Source: Natronohydrobacter sp. (GTDB taxonomy: Bacteria > Pseudomonadota > Alphaproteobacteria > Rhodobacterales > Rhodobacteraceae). Taken from it: a DNA stretch of 7,872 bases. The position numbers and the translations under genes were made by a program. The notes beneath the pieces are model-generated. The model worked only from the letters and a program-made list of their open reading frames with translations. It searched no databases and was not told the origin of the DNA. This document shows, in pieces, positions 1 through 6,119 of this stretch. Where the stretch lies: the NCBI GenBank assembly GCA_007116445.1, contig SKIM01000170.1, positions 1 to 7,872 on the forward strand, written 5' to 3'. The stretch's first letter is position 1, and each line of letters opens with the position of its first letter.

Positions 1-681
1 ATCATGCGCACCAACACGACCGCCATCGGCGCGATCATGGTGCATCGCGGGGATGCCGACAGCCTGATCTGTGGCACATTCGGGCAATTCCTGTGGCATC
101 TGAATTACGTCACGCAGATTCTGGGCACCGCAGGGCGGCACCCGGTGGGCGCGCTGTCGCTGATGATCCAGCAGGAAGGCAATCTGTTCATCGCTGATAC
201 GCAGGTCCACCCCAACCCCACGCCTGAACAGATTGCCGAAACCGCCATTGGAGCCGCGCGCCATGTCCGCCGCTTTGGCCTCGCGCCGAAAGTGGCGCTG
301 TGTTCGCACAGCCAGTTCGGAAATCTCGACACACCATCGGGGCGCAACATGCGCGGCGCGCTGGAGATTCTGGACGCGCGGGGTGTGGATTTCGATTATG
401 AGGGCGAGATGCATGTCGATGCGGCGCTCGACCCGGGGCTGCGTGCGCGGATGATGCCCAATGCCCGCTTTGATGAACCTGCCAATGTGCTGATCTTTGC
501 GAATACGGACGCAGCAAGCGGCGTGCGCAACATCCTCAAGATGCGCGGCGGCGCGCTGGAAGTCGGGCCGATCCTGATGGGCATGGGCAACACAGCGCAT
601 ATCGCCACACCTTCGATCACGGCGCGGGGACTGCTGAACATGTCCGCGCTTGCGGGGACGCCCGTCGCGCAATATGGCTGA
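1..681 (+). CDS. maeB: NADP-dependent malic enzyme, C-terminal phosphotransacetylase-like domain (5' partial)
   Basis: This is the last 226 residues of a protein that begins before the window. The frame is open from base 1 and ends at TGA 679-681, so the ATG at base 4 is probably internal. The sequence matches the phosphate acetyl/butyryltransferase-like domain that forms the C-terminal half of MaeB-type malic enzymes. Visible hallmarks are the LFIADTQVHPNPT segment, ALCSHSQFGN, the EGEMHVDAAL segment, a FANTDAASGVRNILK stretch and GPILMGMGNTAHI. MaeB enzymes (about 750-770 aa) oxidatively decarboxylate malate to pyruvate with NADP+; in family members the C-terminal domain is thought to be a non-catalytic sensor of acetyl-CoA or related metabolites. 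It could instead be the end of a stand-alone Pta, but the very C-terminal sequence (ITARGLLNMSALA) reads as MaeB. The catalytic malic domain lies outside the window and cannot be checked. Confidence 0.85.
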   Translation: MMRTNTTAIGAIMVHRGDADSLICGTFGQFLWHLNYVTQILGTAGRHPVGALSLMIQQEGNLFIADTQVHPNPTPEQIAETAIGAARHVRRFGLAPKVALCSHSQFGNLDTPSGRNMRGALEILDARGVDFDYEGEMHVDAALDPGLRARMMPNARFDEPANVLIFANTDAASGVRNILKMRGGALEVGPILMGMGNTAHIATPSITARGLLNMSALAGTPVAQYG

Positions 682-695
682 AACTGACGCGCGCA

Positions 696-794
696 TTTGC
701 AAACTCTCTGCGGCTCAGTTTGCAGGCGCGGAAAAAATCTGCTGTTTGCAAATTATTCGCAGACCCTTACGCGGATTATGCAAAGTTTTGCCTC
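696..794. promoter_or_regulatory. Cluster of TTTGCAAA-like sites, putative ScfR (PccR/RamB-type) operator
   Basis: Two perfect TTTGCAAA palindromes lie at 696-703 and 745-752, with near matches at 719-726 (TTTGCAGG), 756-763 (TTCGCAGA) and 777-784 (TATGCAAA). The stretch 777-789 matches the reverse complement of the corynebacterial RamB consensus AAAACTTTGCAAA at 12 of 13 bases. From memory, PccR of Rhodobacter sphaeroides, a short-chain fatty acyl-CoA regulator controlling propionyl-CoA carboxylase, binds paired TTTGCAAA separated by four bases; no perfect pair with that spacing occurs here. The gene just downstream is prpE, which makes propionyl-CoA, so the biology fits. The sites are seen directly; the bound protein is inferred. 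No convincing -35/-10 pair was found near them. Confidence 0.6.
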
Positions 795-870
795 CGGGGG
801 CGCGATGTTGCCGGTAACAGCCATTGCGCCGCTCGGCCGCTTGCGTCTATCCCTTGCACAACGCGATTGA

Positions 871-876
871 GGGAGG
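871..876 (+). promoter_or_regulatory. Shine-Dalgarno of prpE (decides the start)
   Basis: The purine run GGGAGG ends directly before the ATG at 877, leaving no spacer, but lies 9 nt before the in-frame ATG at 886. This favours 886 as the translated start. It is a sequence-level argument only. Confidence 0.65.
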
Positions 877-885
877 ATGTTCAAG

Positions 886-2778
886 ATGGGCTACGCGGAT
901 CTGCATCAGCGGTCGGTCACTGACCCGAACGGTTTCTGGATGGAACAGGCGCAGGCCATTGACTGGATGCGCCCGCCGTCCAAGGCCCTGTTTGACGAGG
1001 CCGCGCCTCTCTATGAGTGGTTCAGCGATGGCATGGTCAACACCTGCTGGAACGCTGTCGACCGGCATGTGAAGGCCGGGCGCGGCGATCAGACTGCGAT
1101 CATCTATGACAGCCCCATCACGGACACCAAACGCAAGATCACCTATGCCGAACTGCAGGGCCGCGTCGCGCGTCTTGCCGGTGCCTTGCGCGCCAAAGGC
1201 GTGGCGAAAGGCGACCGGGTTATCATCTACATGCCGATGATCCCCGAAGCGCTCGATGCGATGCTGGCCTGCGCGCGGCTGGGGGCGGTGCATTCAGTGG
1301 TGTTCGGCGGCTTTGCCGCGCATGAACTGGCCGTGCGGATCGACGATGCGACCCCCAAGGCCATCATCGCCGCGAGTTGCGGGATGGAGCCGGGCCGCGT
1401 CGTGCATTACAAGCCGCTGCTGGACAGCGCCATCGAACAGGCGCAGCACAAGCCCGAATTTTGCGTGATCTTTCAGCGCGAACAGGAAAGCGCCGCGCTG
1501 ATCCCCGGTCGCGATCTGGACTGGAACGCCTGTCAGGACGGCGTGGAGCCTGCCGATTGCGTGCCAGTGGAGGGCAATCACCCGGCCTATATTCTCTACA
1601 CCTCGGGCACGACGGGCCAGCCCAAAGGCGTGATCCGCCCGACAGCCGGGCATCTGGTGGCGCTGCAATGGACGATGAAGAACATCTATGATGTCAATCC
1701 CGGCGAGGTGTTCTGGGCGGCCTCTGATGTCGGCTGGGTCGTGGGCCACAGCTATATCTGCTACGCGCCCCTGATCGCGGGCAACACCACGATCGTGTTC
1801 GAAGGCAAGCCCGTCGGCACACCTGATGCAGGCACGTTCTGGCGGGTGATCTCGGAGCATAAGGTCAAGAGCTTCTTCACTGCCCCCACGGCGTTCCGCG
1901 CGGTCAAGCGCGAAGATCCGAAAGGCGAGTTTGTCACGAAATACGATCTCTCCTGCCTGAAAACAGTGTATCTCGCAGGTGAGCGCGCGGATTCCGACAC
2001 GATCGTCTGGGCGCAGGATCAGCTCAAGGTGCCGGTGATCGACCATTGGTGGCAGACCGAGACCGGCTGGGCGATTGCTGCCAATCCGATGGGCGTGGAA
2101 CCGCTTTCCGTCAAGCTCGGCTCGCCAGCTGTAGGCATGCCCGGCTACAATATTCAGGTGCTCGACGAAGGCGGCCACCCTGTCAGCCCCGGCACGCTGG
2201 GCGCGATTGCGCTGAAGCTGCCGCTGCCGCCAGGGACTCTGCCGAACCTCTGGAATGCCGAGGCGCGCTTCCGCAATAGCTACCTTGAGCAATTCCCCGG
2301 CTATTACGCCACAGGCGATGCGGGTTATATGGACGACGATGGCTATGTCTATATCATGGCGCGCACGGATGACGTGATCAATGTTGCCGGTCATCGCCTG
2401 TCGACCGGGGCGATGGAGGAAGTGCTGGCCAGCCATCCCGATGTCGCCGAATGTGCCGTGATCGGGGTCGCGGATGATCTGAAAGGCCAGATGCCGCTGG
2501 GGTTCTTGTGCCTGAACAAAGGCACTGAGCGCGCGCCTGAAGATGTGGTCAAGGAATGCGTCAAGCTCGTGCGCGATCAGATCGGCCCGGTCGCGGCCTT
2601 CAAGCTGGCCGTGGTGGTGGACCGTCTGCCCAAGACCCGTTCGGGCAAGATCCTGCGCGGCACCATGGTCAATATCGCTGACAGCCAGCCCTTCAAGATG
2701 CCCGCGACCATCGACGACCCTGCGATCCTCGACGAAATCCGCGATGCCTTGCGCGGGCTGGGATACGCACGCGACTAG
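886..2778 (+). CDS. prpE: Propionyl-CoA synthetase (propionate--CoA ligase)
   Basis: This cytoplasmic AMP-forming ligase converts propionate, ATP and CoA to propionyl-CoA via propionyl-AMP. The 630-residue product is close to the roughly 628 aa of enterobacterial PrpE. In order it shows an ACAS_N-type N-terminus (WFSDGMVNTCWNAVDRHV, about 44-61), the AMP-binding loop YTSGTTGQPKGV (238-249), VGHSYICYAPLIAGNTT and the KPVGTPDAGTFWR stretch typical of PrpE/ACSS3 rather than Acs, DHWWQTETGW (386-395), the hinge region TGD (476-478) to GHR (502-504), and PKTRSGKILRG with catalytic Lys588. In Salmonella PrpE the equivalent lysine (K592) is silenced by acylation and restored by CobB, so similar control is plausible. 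I chose ATG 886 because GGGAGG at 871-876 abuts an ATG at 877 but sits 9 nt before 886; the 877 start would add only MFK. Propionate as main substrate is inferred from family resemblance; acetate use is possible. Confidence 0.9.
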   Translation: MGYADLHQRSVTDPNGFWMEQAQAIDWMRPPSKALFDEAAPLYEWFSDGMVNTCWNAVDRHVKAGRGDQTAIIYDSPITDTKRKITYAELQGRVARLAGALRAKGVAKGDRVIIYMPMIPEALDAMLACARLGAVHSVVFGGFAAHELAVRIDDATPKAIIAASCGMEPGRVVHYKPLLDSAIEQAQHKPEFCVIFQREQESAALIPGRDLDWNACQDGVEPADCVPVEGNHPAYILYTSGTTGQPKGVIRPTAGHLVALQWTMKNIYDVNPGEVFWAASDVGWVVGHSYICYAPLIAGNTTIVFEGKPVGTPDAGTFWRVISEHKVKSFFTAPTAFRAVKREDPKGEFVTKYDLSCLKTVYLAGERADSDTIVWAQDQLKVPVIDHWWQTETGWAIAANPMGVEPLSVKLGSPAVGMPGYNIQVLDEGGHPVSPGTLGAIALKLPLPPGTLPNLWNAEARFRNSYLEQFPGYYATGDAGYMDDDGYVYIMARTDDVINVAGHRLSTGAMEEVLASHPDVAECAVIGVADDLKGQMPLGFLCLNKGTERAPEDVVKECVKLVRDQIGPVAAFKLAVVVDRLPKTRSGKILRGTMVNIADSQPFKMPATIDDPAILDEIRDALRGLGYARD

Positions 2779-2799
2779 GCCTCTGTGCTACTGGCCCGC

Positions 2800-2836
2800 G
2801 GCAGGGTGGCACGACCGCCCTGCCCGCCCGCCTTTT
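2800..2836 (+). terminator. Probable rho-independent terminator after prpE
   Basis: GGCAGGGTGG (2800-2809) pairs with CCGCCCTGCC (2815-2824) around the loop CACGA: ten pairs with a single T-G wobble. The only T-run (TTTT, 2833-2836) begins eight bases after the stem, so the tail is weaker than in a classical terminator. Its place, 21 nt after the prpE stop and before a candidate promoter for the next gene, supports a transcription boundary. Confidence 0.5.
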
Positions 2837-2857
2837 GCAGCCAGTCACATCTGGTGC

Positions 2858-2886
2858 TTGACGCTTTGGGTTGTGTTTCCTAGCCT
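2858..2886 (+). promoter_or_regulatory. Candidate sigma-70 promoter for the response regulator
   Basis: TTGACG (2858-2863) is separated by 17 nt from TAGCCT (2881-2886). The -35 matches consensus at five of six bases; the -10 is moderate. It lies after the hairpin at 2800-2824 and about 30 nt before the ATG at 2915, leaving a short leader containing GAGGG (2901-2905) as ribosome binding site. It is predicted by eye, and start-site data are lacking. Confidence 0.4.
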
Positions 2887-2914
2887 TCGGGTTGTGTAAC
2901 GAGGGCAATATCGC

Positions 2915-4306
2915 ATGAGTAAACCTGCCAATGTGCCGCGGCTTCTGCTGGTCGAGGATACGCCCTCGCTGCAGATGCTCTATCGCACGGTTCTGACCAA
3001 AGCAGGCTATCCGCCCGTCTGCGCGTCCTCTGCGGCCGAGGCGTTGGAAACCTTCGCGCGCATCCGCCCCGCCATCGTCTTGCTGGATTTGATGTTGCCG
3101 GATCAGGACGGGCTGTCGGTGATGACCGAAATCCTCGCGCAGGCCCCTGAAACGCGGGTCATCGTGATCACCGCCAATGGGTCCGTCAACAAGGCCGTAG
3201 AGGCCACACGCAAGGGCGCGCATGATTTTCTGGTCAAGCCGCTGGGCGATATCCGACTGGTCGGCGCAGTCGCCAGCGCAGTGGCAGATTACCGCAACGC
3301 GACGCAGTCCCCCCGCGCCCAATCCGCCTCATCGGCGACACCGGGGCTTACGGAATTCGTGGCCCATTCCGCTGCCATGCAGAAACCGATGGAACTGATG
3401 AAAGCCCTTGCGGGTTCGATGGCGCCGGTCGTCATCATCGGCGCGGACGGAACCGGCAAGAAAACCTGTGCCCGGATGATCCACGGTCTGTCACCACGCG
3501 CGCGCAAGCCCTTTGTCGAACTTGATCTCGCCGGTCTCGACAAAAGCTGCGCAGAAGCCGCGCTTTTCGGCACTGGTCCATCCAGCCATTCGGGATCAGC
3601 GATGGGGGCGCATGGCGCGCTGCGCAAGGCCTATGGCGGGACATTGCTGATCCGCGCGCTCGAAACCCTGCCCCAGGAATTGCAGGCACGGTTGGTCAGC
3701 ATCCTCAACAGCGGGTTTTTGCCCGTCCCCAATGCCGAGGCCCTGCCGATCGATGTCCGCATCATCACGGCAATGCCCCATGATCCGCTTCGAGATGTGC
3801 AGGCCGGGCTTTTGCGCAAGGATCTCTACCTGCGGCTGGTCGTCCTGCCACTCATTCTGCCGCCTCTGCAGGACCGGCGCGAAGATATCCCGGATCTGGC
3901 ACAACGCTTTCTGATCGAACTCGCCGCGCTGGAAAAGAAAGGGTTTGAGCGGCTTGAACCAGCGGCGATCACTGAGTTACAAAATCAAAGCTGGGACGGA
4001 AACCTGCATGAATTGCGCAACATGCTGCACCGGTCAGTGGTGCTGCATGACGGCCCGGTTCTGACCCCCGCCATGCTGCCCGAGATCGCACATGAAGCGC
4101 ATGGCGAGGCGCAGGCTGACACGGACAGCCCCCGCGATCTTGAGACGGCGCTTGAAGGCATGACCCTGGCCGAGATCGAAGCCTATGCGATTCAGGCCGC
4201 GATCACCCGTCATGGCGGATCTATCCCGCGCGCGTCGCAGGAACTCGATATCGCGCCCTCCACAATCTACCGCAAACGCGACGCCTGGCATGGCAAAACC
4301 CATTGA
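2915..4306 (+). CDS. NtrC/LuxO-like response regulator with degenerate AAA+ domain
   Basis: This 463-aa protein has the layout of a sigma-54 activator. The receiver domain (about 8-125) looks functional: acidic pair E14/D15, phospho-acceptor D58 in LLDLMLPDQDG, T86 and K108. The AAA+ region (about 148-375) keeps a Walker A (GADGTGKK, 176-183) and arginine-finger-like R301 and R307. However, the spot where GAFTGA should be reads SSHSGS (223-228), the Walker B Asp-Glu is Arg-Ala (R247-A248) and the sensor II arginine is H365 (WDGNLHEL). A Fis-type helix-turn-helix ends the protein (about 418-458, IPRASQELDIAPSTIYRKRDAW), closest in look to LuxO. Known activators need GAFTGA to engage sigma-54, so this one probably acts without sigma-54 or ATP hydrolysis, perhaps as a sigma-70 activator like Rhodobacter capsulatus NtrC, or as a repressor. 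No partner kinase is present. RBS GAGGG lies 9 nt before ATG 2915. Confidence 0.85.
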   Translation: MSKPANVPRLLLVEDTPSLQMLYRTVLTKAGYPPVCASSAAEALETFARIRPAIVLLDLMLPDQDGLSVMTEILAQAPETRVIVITANGSVNKAVEATRKGAHDFLVKPLGDIRLVGAVASAVADYRNATQSPRAQSASSATPGLTEFVAHSAAMQKPMELMKALAGSMAPVVIIGADGTGKKTCARMIHGLSPRARKPFVELDLAGLDKSCAEAALFGTGPSSHSGSAMGAHGALRKAYGGTLLIRALETLPQELQARLVSILNSGFLPVPNAEALPIDVRIITAMPHDPLRDVQAGLLRKDLYLRLVVLPLILPPLQDRREDIPDLAQRFLIELAALEKKGFERLEPAAITELQNQSWDGNLHELRNMLHRSVVLHDGPVLTPAMLPEIAHEAHGEAQADTDSPRDLETALEGMTLAEIEAYAIQAAITRHGGSIPRASQELDIAPSTIYRKRDAWHGKTH

Positions 4307-5135
4307 GCCCGGCCGCTCGGTCGTCATCACGGGCTGTTCGTCAGGCATCGGCTATCATGCAGCGCATGCCCTGGCCGCGCGCGGCTGGCGTGTCTTTGCG
4401 ACATGTCGCGCTGAAACCGATTGCGTCCGGTTACGATCCGAAGGGTTGGAAAGCCTGCGGCTGGATTACACCGACGAGGCGTCGATCCGCGACTGTGTGG
4501 CGGAAATCCTGGCGCGCACGGATGGACGACTGGACGCGCTGTTCAACAACGGCGCCTATGCGCTGCCCGGCGCAACGGAAGACCTGCCCACAGAGGGGCT
4601 GCGTGCCATCTTCGAGACCAATCTTTTCGGCTGGCATGAATTGACCCGCCAGATCCTGCCAGTGATGCGCGCGCAGGGGCATGGGCGGATCGTGCAGAAC
4701 TCCTCGGTTCTGGGGCTGGCGGCCTTGAAATGGCGCGGGGCCTATGTCGCGACAAAATTCGCGCTCGAGGGGTTGAGCGACGTGTTGCGGCTGGAAATGG
4801 CAGGCACCGGGGTTGACATCATCCTGATCGAGCCGGGCCCCGTGACCTCGCGCATTCGCGAGAACTCCATCGCGCATTTCGAAAGATGGATCGACTGGGA
4901 AAACAGCCCCCGCGCGCCTCAATACCGCGACAGCCTGCTGGCGCGACTTTATGACAAGCGCGCGCCTGATTTCTTTGAACTTCCCCCAGAGGCCGTAACG
5001 CGCCGACTGATCCATGCGCTCGAATCTCGCCGACCGCGCCCGCGCTACTATGTAACCACACCGACCTATCTTCTGGGAAGTGCACGGCGTATTCTGCCCA
5101 CACGCGCCCTGGATTGGCTGCTCGGCAAATTCTGA
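4290..5135 (+). CDS. Short-chain dehydrogenase/reductase (classical SDR), substrate unknown
   Basis: This is an NAD(P)-dependent oxidoreductase of 281 aa with a single Rossmann domain. Classical SDR motifs are in order: TGCSSGIG (14-21, cofactor loop), NNGA (86-89), N111, catalytic S139 and the YVATK pair Y152/K156, then EPGPVTS (181-187). R40 at the end of strand two suggests NADP(H), which is inference. The C-terminal extension after about 190 resembles 17-beta-hydroxysteroid/retinol-dehydrogenase-like SDRs, which act on diverse alcohols and ketones, so no substrate is assigned. I chose ATG 4290 because it starts about ten residues before the first beta strand. An in-frame ATG at 4185 would add 35 residues of shadow sequence from the regulator gene. 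The start lies 17 nt inside the regulator gene and I see no good Shine-Dalgarno, so translation is probably coupled to it. Confidence 0.85.
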   Translation: MAKPIEPGRSVVITGCSSGIGYHAAHALAARGWRVFATCRAETDCVRLRSEGLESLRLDYTDEASIRDCVAEILARTDGRLDALFNNGAYALPGATEDLPTEGLRAIFETNLFGWHELTRQILPVMRAQGHGRIVQNSSVLGLAALKWRGAYVATKFALEGLSDVLRLEMAGTGVDIILIEPGPVTSRIRENSIAHFERWIDWENSPRAPQYRDSLLARLYDKRAPDFFELPPEAVTRRLIHALESRRPRPRYYVTTPTYLLGSARRILPTRALDWLLGKF

Positions 5136-5218
5136 CCTCTGATCGCATTTTCAGGTCGCATTCAGCGCCACGCCCGCTAAGTTGCGCGACATGATCTGTG
5201 ACCCGAAAAGGAACGCCG
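5136..5218. other. Short gap between the SDR gene and the HIG1-like gene
   Basis: These 83 nt hold no gene. A seven-base direct repeat TCGCATT occurs at 5143-5149 and 5156-5162 (13-nt period), each followed by a TCAG-like sequence. I see no convincing terminator hairpin and no clear -35/-10 pair, so read-through from the SDR gene and a separate promoter both remain possible. Confidence 0.3.
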
Positions 5219-5425
5219 ATGTTTTCAGACCCGCTTTTCCTGCTCGCTGTGGTGGCCGCCCTGGGAGTGCTGGTGATCCTTGCCGTCGGCATTGGTGGCT
5301 TTGCGCGCGGCGGCGAATTCAATCGCAAGAATGGCAACCGGATGATGCGCTGGCGGCTTTATGCACAATTCGGCGCGGTCGTGCTGATCATGGTCTTCGT
5401 ATACTTCCGACAGAAAGGGGCTTGA
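5219..5425 (+). CDS. HIG1-like two-helix membrane protein (twin transmembrane protein)
   Basis: This is a 68-aa inner-membrane protein with two hydrophobic helices (about 5-27 and 47-63) joined by a basic, polar loop (FARGGEFNRKNGNRMMRWR). The loop end and second helix carry R44-x-R46-x3-Q50, matching part of the HIG1 domain motif (Q/I)x3(R/H)xRx3Q; the first motif position is Asn. Mitochondrial HIG1 proteins (Rcf1/HIGD) bind respiratory complexes III/IV, so a role in terminal oxidase assembly or stability is possible but unproven. I chose ATG 5219 because AAGGA (5208-5212) lies 6 nt upstream; a GTG at 5198 would add seven residues without a good RBS. Its stop is one base before the start of the adenosyltransferase gene, so the two are surely co-translated. 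Confidence 0.75.
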   Translation: MFSDPLFLLAVVAALGVLVILAVGIGGFARGGEFNRKNGNRMMRWRLYAQFGAVVLIMVFVYFRQKGA

Positions 5426-5426
5426 G

Positions 5427-5999
5427 ATGGTTGTGCTCAACAAGATTTACACCCGCACGGGCGATGCTGGCGAGACAGCGCTTGGCAACGGTGCGCGCGT
5501 CGGCAAGCACAGCCAGCGCGTGACGGCCTACGGCACAGTGGATGAACTGAACGCAACGATCGGGCTGGCACGCTTGCATGCAAACGGTTCGATGGAAGCG
5601 GCTTTTGCCCGCATCCAGAATGATCTGTTCGACCTCGGCGCGGATCTGTGCCGGCCCGAAATGGAGCGCGACGCCGAAGCAGAATACACCCCTTTGCGCA
5701 TCGTGCCTGCCCAGGTTGACAGGCTTGAGCGCGAAATCGACGAGATGAATGCAAAGCTCCAGCCCTTGCGCAGCTTCATCTTGCCGGGAGGCTCGGCTCT
5801 GGCGGCGCATCTGCACCTCTGCCGGACGGTCGCGCGTCGCGCCGAACGTGAGACTGTGGCGCTGACTGCAATCGAAGGCGTGAACGAATCGGCCGTGAAA
5901 TACCTCAACCGTCTGTCGGACTGGTTCTTCGTTGCCGGGCGCATCGCAAATAATAACGGGGCTGATGACATTCTCTGGGTTCCCGGCGCGAACCGATAG
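5427..5999 (+). CDS. ATP:cob(I)alamin adenosyltransferase, PduO type
   Basis: This enzyme transfers the 5'-deoxyadenosyl group of ATP to cob(I)alamin, giving adenosylcobalamin for cytoplasmic mutases. The 190-aa length is normal for a single-domain PduO/MMAB enzyme. Motifs are the N-terminal ATP-binding TRTGDAGETAL (9-19), YGTVDELNA (35-43), FILPGG (117-122), CRTVARRAER (132-141, matching the Arg/Glu active-site helix where human MMAB disease mutations fall) and YLNRLSDWFF (159-168). It starts one base after the HIG1-like stop, with AAAGGGG (5414-5420) 6 nt upstream. The likely clients in this group are methylmalonyl-CoA and ethylmalonyl-CoA mutases, neither present here. This is not CobA/CobO (P-loop family) and not EutT. 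PduO-type family identity is secure, but orthologues carry several names (pduO, cobO, mmaB), so no symbol is given. Confidence 0.93.
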   Translation: MVVLNKIYTRTGDAGETALGNGARVGKHSQRVTAYGTVDELNATIGLARLHANGSMEAAFARIQNDLFDLGADLCRPEMERDAEAEYTPLRIVPAQVDRLEREIDEMNAKLQPLRSFILPGGSALAAHLHLCRTVARRAERETVALTAIEGVNESAVKYLNRLSDWFFVAGRIANNNGADDILWVPGANR

Positions 6000-6119
6000 C
6001 GCCAACACGATATGAGACGCGACGTCGCAGCGCATCAACAGGTCGATTTTCTTCTGTTTTCCGCGCCGCAGCCTCGTTAAAACCTGTCACAAGACATTCA
6101 GAGAGGGAGATAGACGCTG
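6000..6119. other. Leader region of etfBA
   Basis: This 120-nt gap contains a ten-base perfect palindrome GCGACGTCGC (6019-6028), a T-rich patch at about 6047-6061 and AGGGAG (6104-6109) as the etfB ribosome binding site, 10 nt before ATG 6120. The pair ACAGGT (6040-6045) and ACCTGT (6082-6087) is inverted but far apart. No terminator and no convincing promoter could be called, so etfBA may be read from upstream, from its own promoter, or both. Confidence 0.4.

Noticed and set aside
4..681. A complete stand-alone 225-aa protein starting at ATG 4.
   Set aside because: The reading frame is open to the window edge and the sequence corresponds only to the distal part of a phosphotransacetylase-like domain, so the start is internal.
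847..1293. Possible divergent gene on the minus strand near the start of prpE.
   Set aside because: It covers the conserved N-terminus of PrpE, its product is unrecognisable, and the only good ribosome binding site in the area serves prpE.
1294..2436. A 380-codon open frame on the minus strand opposite prpE.
   Set aside because: It lies wholly within the well-supported prpE gene, its translation has no recognisable domain and is rich in His/Arg/Ala as expected for an antisense frame of GC-rich coding DNA.
4185..4289. A 35-residue N-terminal extension of the SDR beginning at ATG 4185.
   Set aside because: It overlaps the HTH-coding end of the regulator, has no SDR similarity, and the SDR fold starts about ten residues after ATG 4290.
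2915..4306. Frameshift or pseudogene status for the regulator, given its altered AAA+ motifs.
   Set aside because: The frame is intact over 463 codons, spacing between motifs is canonical, and receiver and HTH residues are conserved, which argues for a functional divergent protein.
5388..6038. A 216-codon minus-strand frame opposite the adenosyltransferase.
   Set aside because: It is a shadow of a strongly conserved + strand enzyme, with no domain or RBS evidence.
6040..6087. ACAGGT and ACCTGT as arms of a riboswitch or terminator ahead of etfB.
   Set aside because: Only six bases pair across a 36-nt gap, with no T-run and no cobalamin-type or other conserved riboswitch core visible.
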